From the NCBI GenBank assembly GCA_027491155.1, contig JAIXWR010000015.1, forward strand, positions 1-64,000: a stretch of 64,000 bases of DNA, read 5' to 3'. Every line of letters starts with the position of its first letter. Within the stretch, counting starts at the first letter, position 1. The notes under the pieces are model-generated. The model was not told the DNA's origin and did no database searches. It saw nothing but the letters and a program-made list of their open reading frames with translations. A program made the translations under genes and the position numbers. Source of the stretch: Verrucomicrobiaceae bacterium. GTDB lineage: Bacteria; Verrucomicrobiota; Verrucomicrobiia; Verrucomicrobiales; Akkermansiaceae. Shown here one piece after another: positions 42,034 to 51,407 of the stretch.

Positions 42034-44745
42034 ATGAAACCCTTGCGTCACCTCGCCCTTCCCGCCGCGCTGCTTGTCACCGCATCCGCCGCCGCCTTGG
42101 AAATCCGCTACGATTCCCCGCCCGGCAGCACCGGATCGGGCGGTGGCGAGGCCTCGATGGCCGATGCCTCCAGCGCCCTCAGCTCCGGCTGGGAAAGCGG
42201 CGCGCAGCCGGTGGGCAACGGCCGCCTCGGCGCGATGGTCTTCGGCGGCACCGGCCGCGAGCGCATCCAGTTCAACGACATCACCCTGTGGACCGGCGGC
42301 GACAACCTCTCCGGCGGCTACGATGTGAACGAATTCGGCGCCTACCAGAACTTCGGCGACCTCTTCCTCGAGCTCGACGGCGCGCCCGGCGGTCCGGCCA
42401 GCGGCACCTGCACCAGCGGCCATGTTCCCTTCAACGCGTCCGAAGGCGCGGCGGCCGCCTCCGACGGCAATCCGGGAACCAAGTGGTGCGTCGAGCCGAA
42501 GGGCAAGGACGTCGTCTGGCAGATCGAGCTGCCCGAAGCGGAAGCGATCGCCAGCTATGCTTTCATCTCCGGCAACGACGTCCCCGAACGCGACCCGCAG
42601 CGCTGGCGGCTGGAAGGATCCGCGGACGGCGCGAAGTGGACCCTGCTCCACGAAATGAAGGACCAGCCGCCCTTCGCCGGCCGCGGGGAAACCAAGCGTT
42701 TCACCCTTCCGCTTGGCGGCGACCGTGCGCCGCTGAAGCACTACCGCCTGACCTTTCCGCCCAACCCCGGCGTCAGCCATTTCCAGCTCGCGGAGATCGT
42801 GCTGGGGAAATCCGCCGCACCCGCCGCCGCGCCGGAAGGCTACTCGCGCCGGCTCGACCTGGCCACCGGCGTCCACACCACGACGTGGAAGAAGGATGGC
42901 CAGACACTCACCCGCGAAGTCTTTGCCAGCCATGCCGACGACGTGATCGTGGTGAGCTTCCGCTCCACCGGAAAGCTGAGCGGCAAGGTTCGCCTCGCCG
43001 GTGCCCACGGCGAAAGCACCTCCGCGGCGGACGGCGGCCTCCACTTCTCCGGCGCGCTTTCGAACGGCCTCCGCTACGCCGCCCGGCTTTCCGCCAAGGC
43101 CGATGGCGGCACCGTGGCAGCCGATAACGGCGCGATCCTCTTCCGCGACAACTCCGCGTTGACCCTGATCCTCTCCGCCGGCACCGACTACGCGATGGAT
43201 CCCGCGAGGAACTTCCGCAGCGGCAGCGACCCCGCACCCGCCGCCGCCGCGAAGGCCAAGGACGCCCTCGCCCGCAAGTACGACGACCTTCGTAGCCGCC
43301 ACGCCGCCGGATTCTCGAAGCTCATGGGCCGCGTCTCCCTCGACCTCGGCGCTCCGCAGGACGGCGACATCGCCGCCCGCATGGCCGCCTACAAGAAAGG
43401 CGGCGAGGACCCGGCGCTCGAGGCCCTGATGTTCCACTACGGCCGCTACCTGCTGCTCTCCTCCTCGCGCGGCTCGCTGCCCGCGAACCTGCAAGGCCTC
43501 TGGAACGACAGCAACAAGCCCGCCTGGTTTGCCGACTACCACACCAACATCAACATCCAGATGAACTACTGGCAGGCCGAGCCCGCGAACCTCGCCGAGT
43601 GCGCCCGGCCCTTGCACGACTGGGTGATCGCCAGCATTCCCGGCAGCCGCGCCGCCACCGTGAAGGCCTTCGGCGAGAAGACTCCCGGCTGGACCATGCG
43701 GACCTCCGTGAATCCTTTCGGCGGCAACGGCTGGGAGTGGAACCTGCCCGCCTCCGCCTGGCTCGCTCGGCATTTCTGGGACCATTACGCCTTCACCGGC
43801 GACCCTGGTTTCCTCGAAAAGAAAGCCTGGCCGGTCTTCAAGGACGTTTCGGAATTCTGGCTCGATCACCTCGTCGAAAAAGACGGCAAGCTCCTGGTCC
43901 CGAAAGGCTGGTCGCCGGAGCACGGCCCGCGCGAGGACGGCGTCGCCCACGACCAGCAGATCGTCTGGGACCTCTTCACCTTCACCCTCGAAGCCGCGAA
44001 TGAGCTGAAGATCGACGATGCCCTGACGAAGAAAATCGCCGCAGCCCGCGACAAGCTGTTAGGCCCGCAAATCGGGTCCTGGGGCCAGCTCATGGAGTGG
44101 ACCACCGAGCGCCCCGACCTTGAAAAAAGCGGCCATCGCCACACCTCGCACCTCTACGCCGTCTATCCCGGCAACCAGATCACGCTCAACGGCACGCCCG
44201 ACCTCGCGAAGGCCGCGGCGCTCTCGCTCGAAACCCGCGGCACTTCCGGCGACTCCCGCCGCTCCTGGACCTGGGCCTGGCGCACCGCGCTTTGGGCCCG
44301 CCTCGGCGAAGGCGACAAGGCGCAGTCGATGATCCGCGGCCTGCTCGTCCACAACACCCTCGCCAACCTCTTCACCACCCACCCGCCGTTCCAGATCGAC
44401 GGCAACCTCGGCATCACCGCCGGCATCTGCGAGATGCTCGTCCAATCCCACGCCAACGAGGTGGCGATCCTCCCCACCCTGCCGAAAGGCTGGCCCAGCG
44501 GCTCGGTGAAAGGCCTCCGCGCCCGCGGCGGATTCGAGGTCGATGCGGCATGGAAGGACGGCAAGCTCGCCACCGCGACCGTGAAGTCCCTGCTCGGCGA
44601 GGAACTCGTCCTCCGCCTGCCGGGCAACCCGGCCAAAGTCACCCTCACCCGCGCCGACGGCAAGGCCGCGGAGCTGTCGGCGAAGGACGGCGTCTTCCGC
44701 CTGCCCACCCACCGCGGCGAGGCGTACCGGATCGCGATCCCCTGA
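42034..44745 (+). CDS. GH95 alpha-L-fucosidase with inserted discoidin-like domain
   Basis: This secreted enzyme is predicted to remove fucose from algal or host glycans. The 903-residue protein has a signal peptide ([18 protein letters not shown]), the GH95 N-terminal domain ([20 protein letters not shown]), and the catalytic (alpha/alpha)6 part with [48 protein letters not shown] and [18 protein letters not shown] discoidin/F5-8C-like module (about residues 122-260, [20 protein letters not shown] to LAEIVLGK) interrupts the N-terminal domain, which then resumes. The start is the signal peptide ATG. Confidence 0.93.
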   Translation: MKPLRHLALPAALLVTASAAALEIRYDSPPGSTGSGGGEASMADASSALSSGWESGAQPVGNGRLGAMVFGGTGRERIQFNDITLWTGGDNLSGGYDVNEFGAYQNFGDLFLELDGAPGGPASGTCTSGHVPFNASEGAAAASDGNPGTKWCVEPKGKDVVWQIELPEAEAIASYAFISGNDVPERDPQRWRLEGSADGAKWTLLHEMKDQPPFAGRGETKRFTLPLGGDRAPLKHYRLTFPPNPGVSHFQLAEIVLGKSAAPAAAPEGYSRRLDLATGVHTTTWKKDGQTLTREVFASHADDVIVVSFRSTGKLSGKVRLAGAHGESTSAADGGLHFSGALSNGLRYAARLSAKADGGTVAADNGAILFRDNSALTLILSAGTDYAMDPARNFRSGSDPAPAAAAKAKDALARKYDDLRSRHAAGFSKLMGRVSLDLGAPQDGDIAARMAAYKKGGEDPALEALMFHYGRYLLLSSSRGSLPANLQGLWNDSNKPAWFADYHTNINIQMNYWQAEPANLAECARPLHDWVIASIPGSRAATVKAFGEKTPGWTMRTSVNPFGGNGWEWNLPASAWLARHFWDHYAFTGDPGFLEKKAWPVFKDVSEFWLDHLVEKDGKLLVPKGWSPEHGPREDGVAHDQQIVWDLFTFTLEAANELKIDDALTKKIAAARDKLLGPQIGSWGQLMEWTTERPDLEKSGHRHTSHLYAVYPGNQITLNGTPDLAKAAALSLETRGTSGDSRRSWTWAWRTALWARLGEGDKAQSMIRGLLVHNTLANLFTTHPPFQIDGNLGITAGICEMLVQSHANEVAILPTLPKGWPSGSVKGLRARGGFEVDAAWKDGKLATATVKSLLGEELVLRLPGNPAKVTLTRADGKAAELSAKDGVFRLPTHRGEAYRIAIP

Positions 44746-44789
44746 AATCCGGCCTGTCCAAAGCCCGTCTTCCGACCTAGCTTCAGCTC

Positions 44790-44966
44790 ATGGAAAAGGT
44801 GGTCACCAAACGGAGCCTCCGGGATTTCCGGCAGCGGGACAACCCGTGGAAAGATCGCGGCCCGCTCGAGCGCCTCGCCGCCATGCTCCTCATTTGCCAA
44901 ACCCACGCCACCCATGGAGAAGCTGAACGAGGATTTCCGCACGTTTATCGGATTGTTAGAAAGTGA
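44790..44966 (+). CDS. Small nucleotidyltransferase-associated protein, antitoxin-like
   Basis: This 58-residue protein reads from MEKVVTKRSLRDFRQRDNPW to HVYRIVRK. It resembles the short proteins encoded just upstream of minimal nucleotidyltransferases in this phylum. The next gene starts inside it in another frame, so they were a coupled pair. A TAGCTT -10-like box ends six bases before the ATG. It looks intact although its partner is broken. Confidence 0.5.
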   Translation: MEKVVTKRSLRDFRQRDNPWKDRGPLERLAAMLLICQTHATHGEAERGFPHVYRIVRK

Positions 44967-44997
44967 GGAGGTCGACTACCTGATTGTAAGCCAATGA
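44914..44997 (+). pseudogene. Truncated nucleotidyltransferase (N-terminal 27 residues)
   Basis: The frame MEKLNEDFRTFIGLLESEEV followed by DYLIVSQ is the N terminus of a common nucleotidyltransferase, in which DYLIVGGYAVAFHG would normally follow and carry the active-site GG. After DYLIV the sequence changes to SQ and stops. Full-length members have about 150-200 residues. The break near 44,988 coincides with the onset of lower-GC DNA, so it probably marks the left junction of the defense island. Confidence 0.65.
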
Positions 44998-45476
44998 AAT
45001 GTTTCGAAATGCGGTCGGACAGGGTTCGAGAAATCTCTCCCTTGCTTTTGGTCGGAGGCATTGAAAAAGACCGGGACTTTAGGGGCCTATGGATTTGCGC
45101 GGAAGTGCTCTTCTGGGATTGGCCGAGCCGACCGAAAAGAAAGCGGATCGGGTGGACCCTTTTGAGTTTCCGAGGCAATGCTAACGACCAAGACTGCAAC
45201 TTGGTCGCTGTCGAGGGGGCGAAAGCGTGGGCCGAGGAAAACATTGATGGCGCTGGCGCCGCGGACGCCGCCATGAAGGGAAAGTGGCACGCGATTGACG
45301 ATCCTCTGTCCGCCGTGAAGGTGCGGGTTTTGCGTTTGGCCCTTCTTGGCCAGTTCGACAATGACGCCCGGATCCCGGTTTCGGAATTCTTCCAAAGGAT
45401 TTCGTCGCCAGATGCCCCAGGAACGTTGTGGGACTCCATCGCGCCATTTGGACGGGCGCAGCGCAGCGAAGACTGA
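44994..45476 (+). CDS. Hypothetical protein at the island edge
   Basis: This 160-residue frame starts at an ATG that overlaps the stop of the truncated nucleotidyltransferase (ATGA). It contains plausible protein sequence (SPLLLVGGIEKDRDFRGLWI, WTLLSFRGNANDQDCNLVAV) and no signal peptide or known motif. Codon use is less GC-biased than that of the flanking chromosome. It converges on the TIR gene with 57 bases between. A minus-strand frame over the same bases is also open, so the coding strand is not certain. Confidence 0.5.
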   Translation: MKCFEMRSDRVREISPLLLVGGIEKDRDFRGLWICAEVLFWDWPSRPKRKRIGWTLLSFRGNANDQDCNLVAVEGAKAWAEENIDGAGAADAAMKGKWHAIDDPLSAVKVRVLRLALLGQFDNDARIPVSEFFQRISSPDAPGTLWDSIAPFGRAQRSED

Positions 45477-45533
45477 CCAATTGATTCAGACGTGTAGATG
45501 CCGTTCCCGACGCGATGCAGCTAAGGTCCGGCT

Positions 45534-46499
45534 TCACCGCTGAAGCGGCTCCATCAGCATGGACCAGAAGAGTTCCGCCGCACCTTCGCTTGAAAGGTGA
45601 GACTTTCCGTGCTGTCGGCGCATGGCCGACGCCATTCCCATGGGCTCTAAGCCGAGCGATTGTTCGCCAACCGCGAGATTCAAAATCTCGTTGTAGCTGT
45701 TGCGGCTCGCTTTGTCGTCGTGGGAGTAAGTGATTCCACCGCCGAATGCCGTTGTGGCTCCGTGGCGGATCGAGCAGCGGGAAACAGCTTTGCCATCTCG
45801 ATAGATGACCGCGGTGAATCCATGTGGATCGACCCGGGTGAACTTTGTCTCTATCCCCTTCTGGCGATGCCCCAGCTCTTTCAAAGAGCCTTCGAAATAG
45901 CGGGCGATAAAGTCGAAAGCTTCGTCCATAAACCGATCGCGGTCGGCGTCGGTAAACGACTTCCTCACCCTCAGGTTGCTGGAACGTGGCCCGAACACTT
46001 GTTCCATGGCCTCCATTGGGCTGTTCGCGGCCCGCGGCGGAAGCACTGCGGGAGGGGGCGGCGCGGTCGCCCCGAGTGCCGCTTTTATCTGCTTCACGAC
46101 GTCGAGAAACGCTTCGTCCTGATTGGGCCATTTGGTGACCGGCTTGCCGTCGGTCGGGGTCAAAAGCAGTTTGGCAAAAGGCGTTGATTCCCAGTCGCAG
46201 GGCCGCAGGATCACCGCGATCACGCGGGCTGTCCCTTCCCGGTGCCGCTCCATCGCCCGCTGAACCTCCACATCGTAGCAATACCGCGAGGCCAGGAAGT
46301 CCGGACTCACCAAAAGCAAGATCACTTCCGCTGAATTCAGCTTTGCATCGATGACTCCGTCGAGCTCATCACCCGCCAGGATCTTCCGATCATGCCATGC
46401 CTCGATTGCTCCGCTGCGCTTGAGCATGGCCAGATGGACCTCGAGTTCATCGCGCAGGACTTCGTCCTTGTGGGAGTAGGAAAAGAACAAGGTTGCCAT
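45534..46499 (-). CDS. TIR-domain protein in operon with a type III R-M system
   Basis: This 321-residue protein has an N-terminal TIR domain (ATLFFSYSHKDEVLRDELEV, then VILLLVSPDFLASRYCYD) with Glu78 at the position of the NAD-hydrolase glutamate. A Pro/Ala linker (near residues 144-155) leads to a C-terminal domain (DADRDRFMDEAFDFIARYFE, FTAVIYRDGKAVSRCSIRHG, SHDDKASRNSYNEILNL) that I recall as a recurrent partner of bacterial TIRs, with no assigned role. It begins nine bases after mod, as third gene of res-mod-TIR. I infer an NAD-depleting or signalling effector that acts when restriction fails. Confidence 0.88.
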   Translation of the reverse strand: MATLFFSYSHKDEVLRDELEVHLAMLKRSGAIEAWHDRKILAGDELDGVIDAKLNSAEVILLLVSPDFLASRYCYDVEVQRAMERHREGTARVIAVILRPCDWESTPFAKLLLTPTDGKPVTKWPNQDEAFLDVVKQIKAALGATAPPPPAVLPPRAANSPMEAMEQVFGPRSSNLRVRKSFTDADRDRFMDEAFDFIARYFEGSLKELGHRQKGIETKFTRVDPHGFTAVIYRDGKAVSRCSIRHGATTAFGGGITYSHDDKASRNSYNEILNLAVGEQSLGLEPMGMASAMRRQHGKSHLSSEGAAELFWSMLMEPLQR

Positions 46500-46508
46500 A
46501 ACGGGAGA

Positions 46509-48491
46509 TCAGAAAGCGGTCAGGCGTTTGCCCAGAAGGTGATCGAGGTTCCACTTGGTCGTTGTGGAAAGGGAGCGCTCCAGGCAGATGAAGAAGGGCT
46601 TCTCGCCGGCTTCGTCCAGTTCGCGGAGGCGCTTGAGGGTGGCGTCTTTGATGCCTTGGTTCCAGGCCAGGCAGACCAGCGCTTGGCGGTGGCCATCGCT
46701 GACTTCGTGGATGGTGTTGTCGGTAAAGTCGTCGCGGCGCTGGCGGGTGTAGTGAAGCTGGAAGCCGCACTTGAGAAGGACCTCGTCGAAGACCGCCTGC
46801 TCGGCACCCGCGTCGAGCGGCAGCAGGCTGGAGGCTTCCTTCTCGTGGATGTACCTCTTCAATGCCTCGACGTTCTCCTCCTCGCTCGCCTTGGGATCCG
46901 GCACGAACTCGCAGCGCGGGAAGTTCGATTTGGCGAGCTTGTAGACGCGGAAGCCGGTGTCGGGAATCGGTTGCGCGTTGTCGCCGTAGCCTTCGATGAC
47001 GCGTTTGACGCGTTCGATGGTGATAGAGGAGATGGTCTTAAAGCCCGACTTGTAAGCCTGCGAGTTTTTTGGGGTTGCTTCCGGGATCTGTACGCCAATC
47101 CACTTGTTTCTAGGAAGGTGCTTCAAGACAGCATGGATCGAGGACCCCGATCCCGCGTAGAAATCCAGAAACAGCGAATTCTCTTTCAGGGCGAATCGCA
47201 GGAAGTCGTTTAAGAGCAAAGTCGGCTTTGGATTGGGAAATATTTTTCGTTCTCCGAAAAGAGACTCCAATTCATTCGAGCCCGTTCGACTGTCCAACGA
47301 AATCACGCTCGGCAGCTTGGCCTCATAATCTTCTAGGTATTCCTTGATTTGGACGATCTGGTTGTGCGTTGGTCCAAACAAAATCCGCTTCTCATCCAAC
47401 AGTCTCTTCATGGTTTCCCATGGGAATCGGTATCCGTTGGCTGGCGGCTCGCAGATCTCGCCAGTGGGCACCCCGTCGATCTCATGAGGAACGTCATACT
47501 GGTATCCGCCTGGCTTGGGGTTGTGAACCTTGCGGCTTCCGGTATAGGGGCCGCGGGAATCGATCTGGGTGTAGTGGGTTAGCGGCTGAAGCGACTCGAA
47601 GTTGTCTCGAACGAAGCGCCGAAACGTTCCGATGGTTTCGGAAGAATCCTTCCCAGTCTCGGCCGCAATTTCGCGGTATTTGTCGAGCATGAGGTGTTTT
47701 GTGTCGTCAGTCGCATCCTTCCAAACCGCAGGACATCGGCTCGCGTCTTTTGCATAGCAAATGACGTATTCGTGTTCGGTAGCAACCCGGGTTGGATTGT
47801 TGTCTGTGGCACCTTTCCAGACGATATTGCCGAGGAAATTCTCACGTCCAAAGACCTCGTCCATCAGCCTCGTCAGATTCGAATGCTCTTTATCGTCAAT
47901 GGAGACAAAGATCACGCCAGAGCCTTTGAGTAGTCTTCTCGCCACAAGTAGACGCATCTGCAGCATGCAGAGCCAATCAGAGTGCTGGTTTCCGCGAGAG
48001 TCAGGATCAGATGTAAGTTTTACTCCGTCGTGAGAATCGCCTGTTGCCTCCCAATAATCCGCCTTCTTCGACGAGAAGTTATCGGTATAAATTACGTCCG
48101 CGTCGGCGTTGTAGGGCGGGTCGATGTAAATGACGTCCACTTGTTCTTGGTAGGCGCTTAAAAGCAGCTTCAAGACTTCGAGGTTCTCGCCCTCGATGAT
48201 CATGTTGCCGTCCGCCTTGTGCGGATTCACCGAGCGGGCCTTGTCGTAAACCAGGGTGGCGGTGGTGGGCGTGAAGGCTTCCCGCTTCGACGCAGCCTTG
48301 CCGTACCACTTGAACTCGTAGCGCTCGGTCTCGTGGACCTCGTTGGGGGCGACCAGCCGTTTCAATTCATCGGGATCGAGCCGGCCTTCGTTGGTGAAGA
48401 GATCGGGGAAGAGCCGCTTGAGTTCCGCCAGGCGCTCGGCTCGGAGGTCGGGCGTGGTCGGCAGCAGGTCGTTGAGGGATTCGTCGGGCAT
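46509..48491 (-). CDS. mod: Type III DNA methyltransferase (Mod)
   Basis: Mod recognises the target site and methylates adenine; it also directs Res. The 660-residue protein has the N6-adenine motif IV DPPYNADADVIYTDNF (residues 124-127 for DPPY) and, later, the AdoMet-binding FLDFYAGSGSS, the beta-class order usual for Mod. The start is ATG 48491, or GTG 48506 which would overlap the res stop. The middle (about 47,030-48,080) is clearly more A+T-rich than both ends, suggesting an exchanged recognition domain. Confidence 0.94.
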   Translation of the reverse strand: MPDESLNDLLPTTPDLRAERLAELKRLFPDLFTNEGRLDPDELKRLVAPNEVHETERYEFKWYGKAASKREAFTPTTATLVYDKARSVNPHKADGNMIIEGENLEVLKLLLSAYQEQVDVIYIDPPYNADADVIYTDNFSSKKADYWEATGDSHDGVKLTSDPDSRGNQHSDWLCMLQMRLLVARRLLKGSGVIFVSIDDKEHSNLTRLMDEVFGRENFLGNIVWKGATDNNPTRVATEHEYVICYAKDASRCPAVWKDATDDTKHLMLDKYREIAAETGKDSSETIGTFRRFVRDNFESLQPLTHYTQIDSRGPYTGSRKVHNPKPGGYQYDVPHEIDGVPTGEICEPPANGYRFPWETMKRLLDEKRILFGPTHNQIVQIKEYLEDYEAKLPSVISLDSRTGSNELESLFGERKIFPNPKPTLLLNDFLRFALKENSLFLDFYAGSGSSIHAVLKHLPRNKWIGVQIPEATPKNSQAYKSGFKTISSITIERVKRVIEGYGDNAQPIPDTGFRVYKLAKSNFPRCEFVPDPKASEEENVEALKRYIHEKEASSLLPLDAGAEQAVFDEVLLKCGFQLHYTRQRRDDFTDNTIHEVSDGHRQALVCLAWNQGIKDATLKRLRELDEAGEKPFFICLERSLSTTTKWNLDHLLGKRLTAF

Positions 48492-48502
48492 GGCGGCGGG
48501 GC

Positions 48503-51256
48503 TCACTCAGTGGCGAGGGCTTGGGAGAGGGTTTCGGGAAGCGTGGTCCTGGGTGCGAAGAAGCCCATCGGCGGCCGGCTGCCGGGTGTCTCGTCCTCCT
48601 GTAGCGTGCTGGAGAAGCGGTCGACCGGCGCCTGGAAGATCAGCGAGCTGTTCGCATTCACCCCGAGCGCGTGAAAGTGGCGGATTGCGCAGCGGATCTT
48701 GATCTGCTCGTCGGAATCCAGCTCGGCAAGGACGCTGGTGGACTTGGTCTCGACCACCAGATGGATCTCCACCTCCGTCCGGTCGCGCAGGGACTTCTGG
48801 CTGACCACGATCCCGAAGTCCGGGGTGTAGTTTCCGGCGGGGGTGGGGATCTTGTACCAGTCCGGCAGCTTCAGCACGCACACGACCCGCGCGTCCATCT
48901 CGGCCTGCTTGGCGAAGGTGCTCTCGTAGGTGGACGCGGAGTCGATGATGGCGTGGTCGTAAACGCCGCGTTCCGGCATGGGGACGACTTCCTTGTAGGT
49001 GGGGATGAGGTCCTTGAACAGGTCGAGCCCGAAGCGCTCGCCGGTGGGCCGGTAGTCGATGGTGCGGACCATTTCCTCGATCTTGATCCGCTGGATGGCG
49101 CGCGCTGCCTCGTGAAGGAAACGGGGCGGGTTCCTGACGAGCTGGTGCCCGTTGCCGAGCCGGGAGAGGATCTTGAGCAGGGTGGGATAGGCCAGCTGGG
49201 TGCTCTCCGACAGCTCCTCGACCAGATCCATCGGGGTGAACTCGGCTTCGAGCTTCGCGGTGTCGCGCCCCAGCTCCGCGGAACGGACGCCGTCGCCCTG
49301 CATTTCATCGATGCGGGTTAACACGATCTCCGCCTCGTAACGCGGGACCTCGATGACCTCGATGGCGGCGACGCAAGCGGCGACCAGCGCCTCCTCGTCG
49401 AAGTGGACCGTGTAGTCCGTGCGCTGGCCCAGCCGTGCCCAGAAGCGGCGGAAGCGGTCGCTTTTGAAGTGCTTCTCCTGGAGGCGAACTTCCTTCAGGC
49501 CCTTGCGCGTGGTTTTGTGCGTGTGGCGGAGGTTGATGCCGGTGGTGCCGGTCTCCGCCTGGTACTGGTGGACGAAAGTCTCGTAGGTCTCGTTCGGGAT
49601 GACCGTCAGGAGGTTGATCTCCTTTCCTTCCTCGGTGCCGTCGGGATCGTGGACCCGCTTTCCGTCCTGATTCCGGCAGATGCGCAGGCCGCGGCCGATC
49701 TCCTGGCGCTTCTTGATGTCGGAATAGGTGTAGTTGAGCGTCGCGATGTTGAAGACGTTCGGATTGTCCCAGCCGACCCCGAGGGCGGAGTGGGAGAAGA
49801 TGATCTGGCGGGGATTCGAAAAGGCCAGCAGGGCTTCCTTGTCGCGCAGGATCTCGTCGTAGATCTCCTTCTGCTTCGCCATCGAGTTCTCGCTATCGGT
49901 GAACTCGCCGGATCCGGTTTTGGCGAAGTAGTAGGCCTGCACTGCATCGACCATGCCGGGCGGCATGTCCTTCCCGTAGTGCTCGCGGTAGGCCTTGGGG
50001 AATTCCTCGCGGAACAGGGTGCGGATCTCCCCGTCCGGGTCGGTGTATTTGGCCACCCGGTCGATGAAGACGAGGGAAAGCGGCTTGATGCCGAGCGGGC
50101 GGAGGGCCTCGGTTTTCTCGAAGTGGCGGAGGCAGAGATAGAAAAGCTGCTGGCGGAAGATGCCGGCGACGTCGCCGGTGGTCTCGCGGCGGGTTAGCTC
50201 GATGCCATTGCTGAATTTCACCAGCTCCCCGCCGCCGCGGAGACCGCGGGCGCGGACGTTCTCAATGACGTAGCCGCGGTAGGAGATATTGCCGGTCGCT
50301 TCTTCGAGGCTGCGGTGCTTTGAGGCGTCCAGCCAGCGGGTTTCCTTGTATTTGAAGCCGCTCGCGGTCTTGCACCAGGCGCGCAGCTTCGCCTTCGGAT
50401 CGCCCTTGCCGGTCTGGATCTCGACGAGTTCCAGCTTGAGCGTGGCCTCGTCGTTCTTTTCGGCGACGGAAAGGACCTCGATCTTTTTGACCAGCCGTTC
50501 GTTGTAGGCTTCGCGGGCCGAGAGGCGGTAGAGAAGGTTCCGCGTGATCTTGTGGGTTGCGGAATAGCGGAGCCGCGCGACCGGGTCCAAGGCCTGCAAG
50601 CGCGGCGTGATGTTCGGCGTGTCCATCCCCTCCTGCGGTTCGTCCATGATGACGATGGGACGGACCTTCGCGAGAGCCTCCCAGTAGGAGAGTCCCTCCG
50701 GCGAGTCATCGCGCTCGGGCTGGTTGATGATGTTGTCGTCGGAATTGAAGGACTGGGTGGTCAAGACCATCACCTGGAGGTCGGTGCCGCTGATGAAGCG
50801 CTTTACCTCGGTGAGCTTCTTGCTGTCGTATTCGAAAGCATGGAGTCGCGGGCCGTAGATCCGATGGAGCTGCGGGGCGAAAGATCGGATGGTGTCCAGC
50901 ACCCCCTCGCGGATCGCGACCGAGGGGACGATAATCATGAACTTGGTGAAGCCGTAGGCTTCGCACAGCTCGTAGATGGTCCGGAGGTAAACCAGCGTCT
51001 TGCCGGTCCCGGTCTCCATCTCGATGCAATAGTCGGGCTCGTTGCAGAGGTGGGCCTCGCCCTCGGTCAGGCTGTTCGCGGCGATGATCGCGCGCTTGTT
51101 CGCGGTGATGGCGTCCAGATCGAGGGTCAGGATGTTGGGGCTCACGTCCCCTTGGAAGGGGTTGTGGAAGAAATTCCGCTGCTGGCCGTCGAAAACGCCA
51201 ACAACGGCATCGATGGCCTTCTTTTGGTAGGGGAGTTCTTCGAGGACAAAAGACAT
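48503..51256 (-). CDS. res: Type III restriction enzyme subunit (Res)
   Basis: Res is an ATP-dependent SF2 translocase/endonuclease that cuts DNA after two unmethylated sites interact through Mod. The 917-residue protein has Walker A METGTGKT (residues 80-87), Walker B VIMDEPQEG, the motif ALGVGWDNPNVFNI, the motif VI segment RQEIGRGLRICRNQDGKR, and a C-terminal PD-(D/E)xK nuclease (TPDFGIVV, then HLVVETKST). It precedes mod here, the reverse of the usual mod-res order. A good promoter lies upstream. Confidence 0.95.
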   Translation of the reverse strand: MSFVLEELPYQKKAIDAVVGVFDGQQRNFFHNPFQGDVSPNILTLDLDAITANKRAIIAANSLTEGEAHLCNEPDYCIEMETGTGKTLVYLRTIYELCEAYGFTKFMIIVPSVAIREGVLDTIRSFAPQLHRIYGPRLHAFEYDSKKLTEVKRFISGTDLQVMVLTTQSFNSDDNIINQPERDDSPEGLSYWEALAKVRPIVIMDEPQEGMDTPNITPRLQALDPVARLRYSATHKITRNLLYRLSAREAYNERLVKKIEVLSVAEKNDEATLKLELVEIQTGKGDPKAKLRAWCKTASGFKYKETRWLDASKHRSLEEATGNISYRGYVIENVRARGLRGGGELVKFSNGIELTRRETTGDVAGIFRQQLFYLCLRHFEKTEALRPLGIKPLSLVFIDRVAKYTDPDGEIRTLFREEFPKAYREHYGKDMPPGMVDAVQAYYFAKTGSGEFTDSENSMAKQKEIYDEILRDKEALLAFSNPRQIIFSHSALGVGWDNPNVFNIATLNYTYSDIKKRQEIGRGLRICRNQDGKRVHDPDGTEEGKEINLLTVIPNETYETFVHQYQAETGTTGINLRHTHKTTRKGLKEVRLQEKHFKSDRFRRFWARLGQRTDYTVHFDEEALVAACVAAIEVIEVPRYEAEIVLTRIDEMQGDGVRSAELGRDTAKLEAEFTPMDLVEELSESTQLAYPTLLKILSRLGNGHQLVRNPPRFLHEAARAIQRIKIEEMVRTIDYRPTGERFGLDLFKDLIPTYKEVVPMPERGVYDHAIIDSASTYESTFAKQAEMDARVVCVLKLPDWYKIPTPAGNYTPDFGIVVSQKSLRDRTEVEIHLVVETKSTSVLAELDSDEQIKIRCAIRHFHALGVNANSSLIFQAPVDRFSSTLQEDETPGSRPPMGFFAPRTTLPETLSQALATE

Positions 51257-51275
51257 GCTGGAGCAACGCTGCCGG

Positions 51276-51304
51276 AGGCTATGGATTGGGGTGCGCCTGG
51301 TCAA
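51276..51304 (-). promoter_or_regulatory. Promoter of the res-mod-TIR operon, TTGACC-N17-TAGCCT
   Basis: The minus strand has TTGACC and TAGCCT 17 bases apart, 19 bases before the res ATG. It is the best housekeeping-type match in the window and implies constitutive expression of the defense operon. Confidence 0.6.
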
Positions 51305-51407
51305 TCGGAGTGATTCCGGGCAGCATCTTCACGGATTTTCGCAAAATCCCACGATCCCATCGCAAAAGCGGAAAGACTTCTTCCCGCGAATGCCTTCACT
51401 CTTCGCC

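Noticed and set aside
44945-45439. Minus-strand open frame over the unknown island-edge gene.
   Set aside because: It starts inside the plus-strand gene, runs back over the truncated nucleotidyltransferase and has lower-complexity composition. The plus-strand frame is preferred, but not certain.
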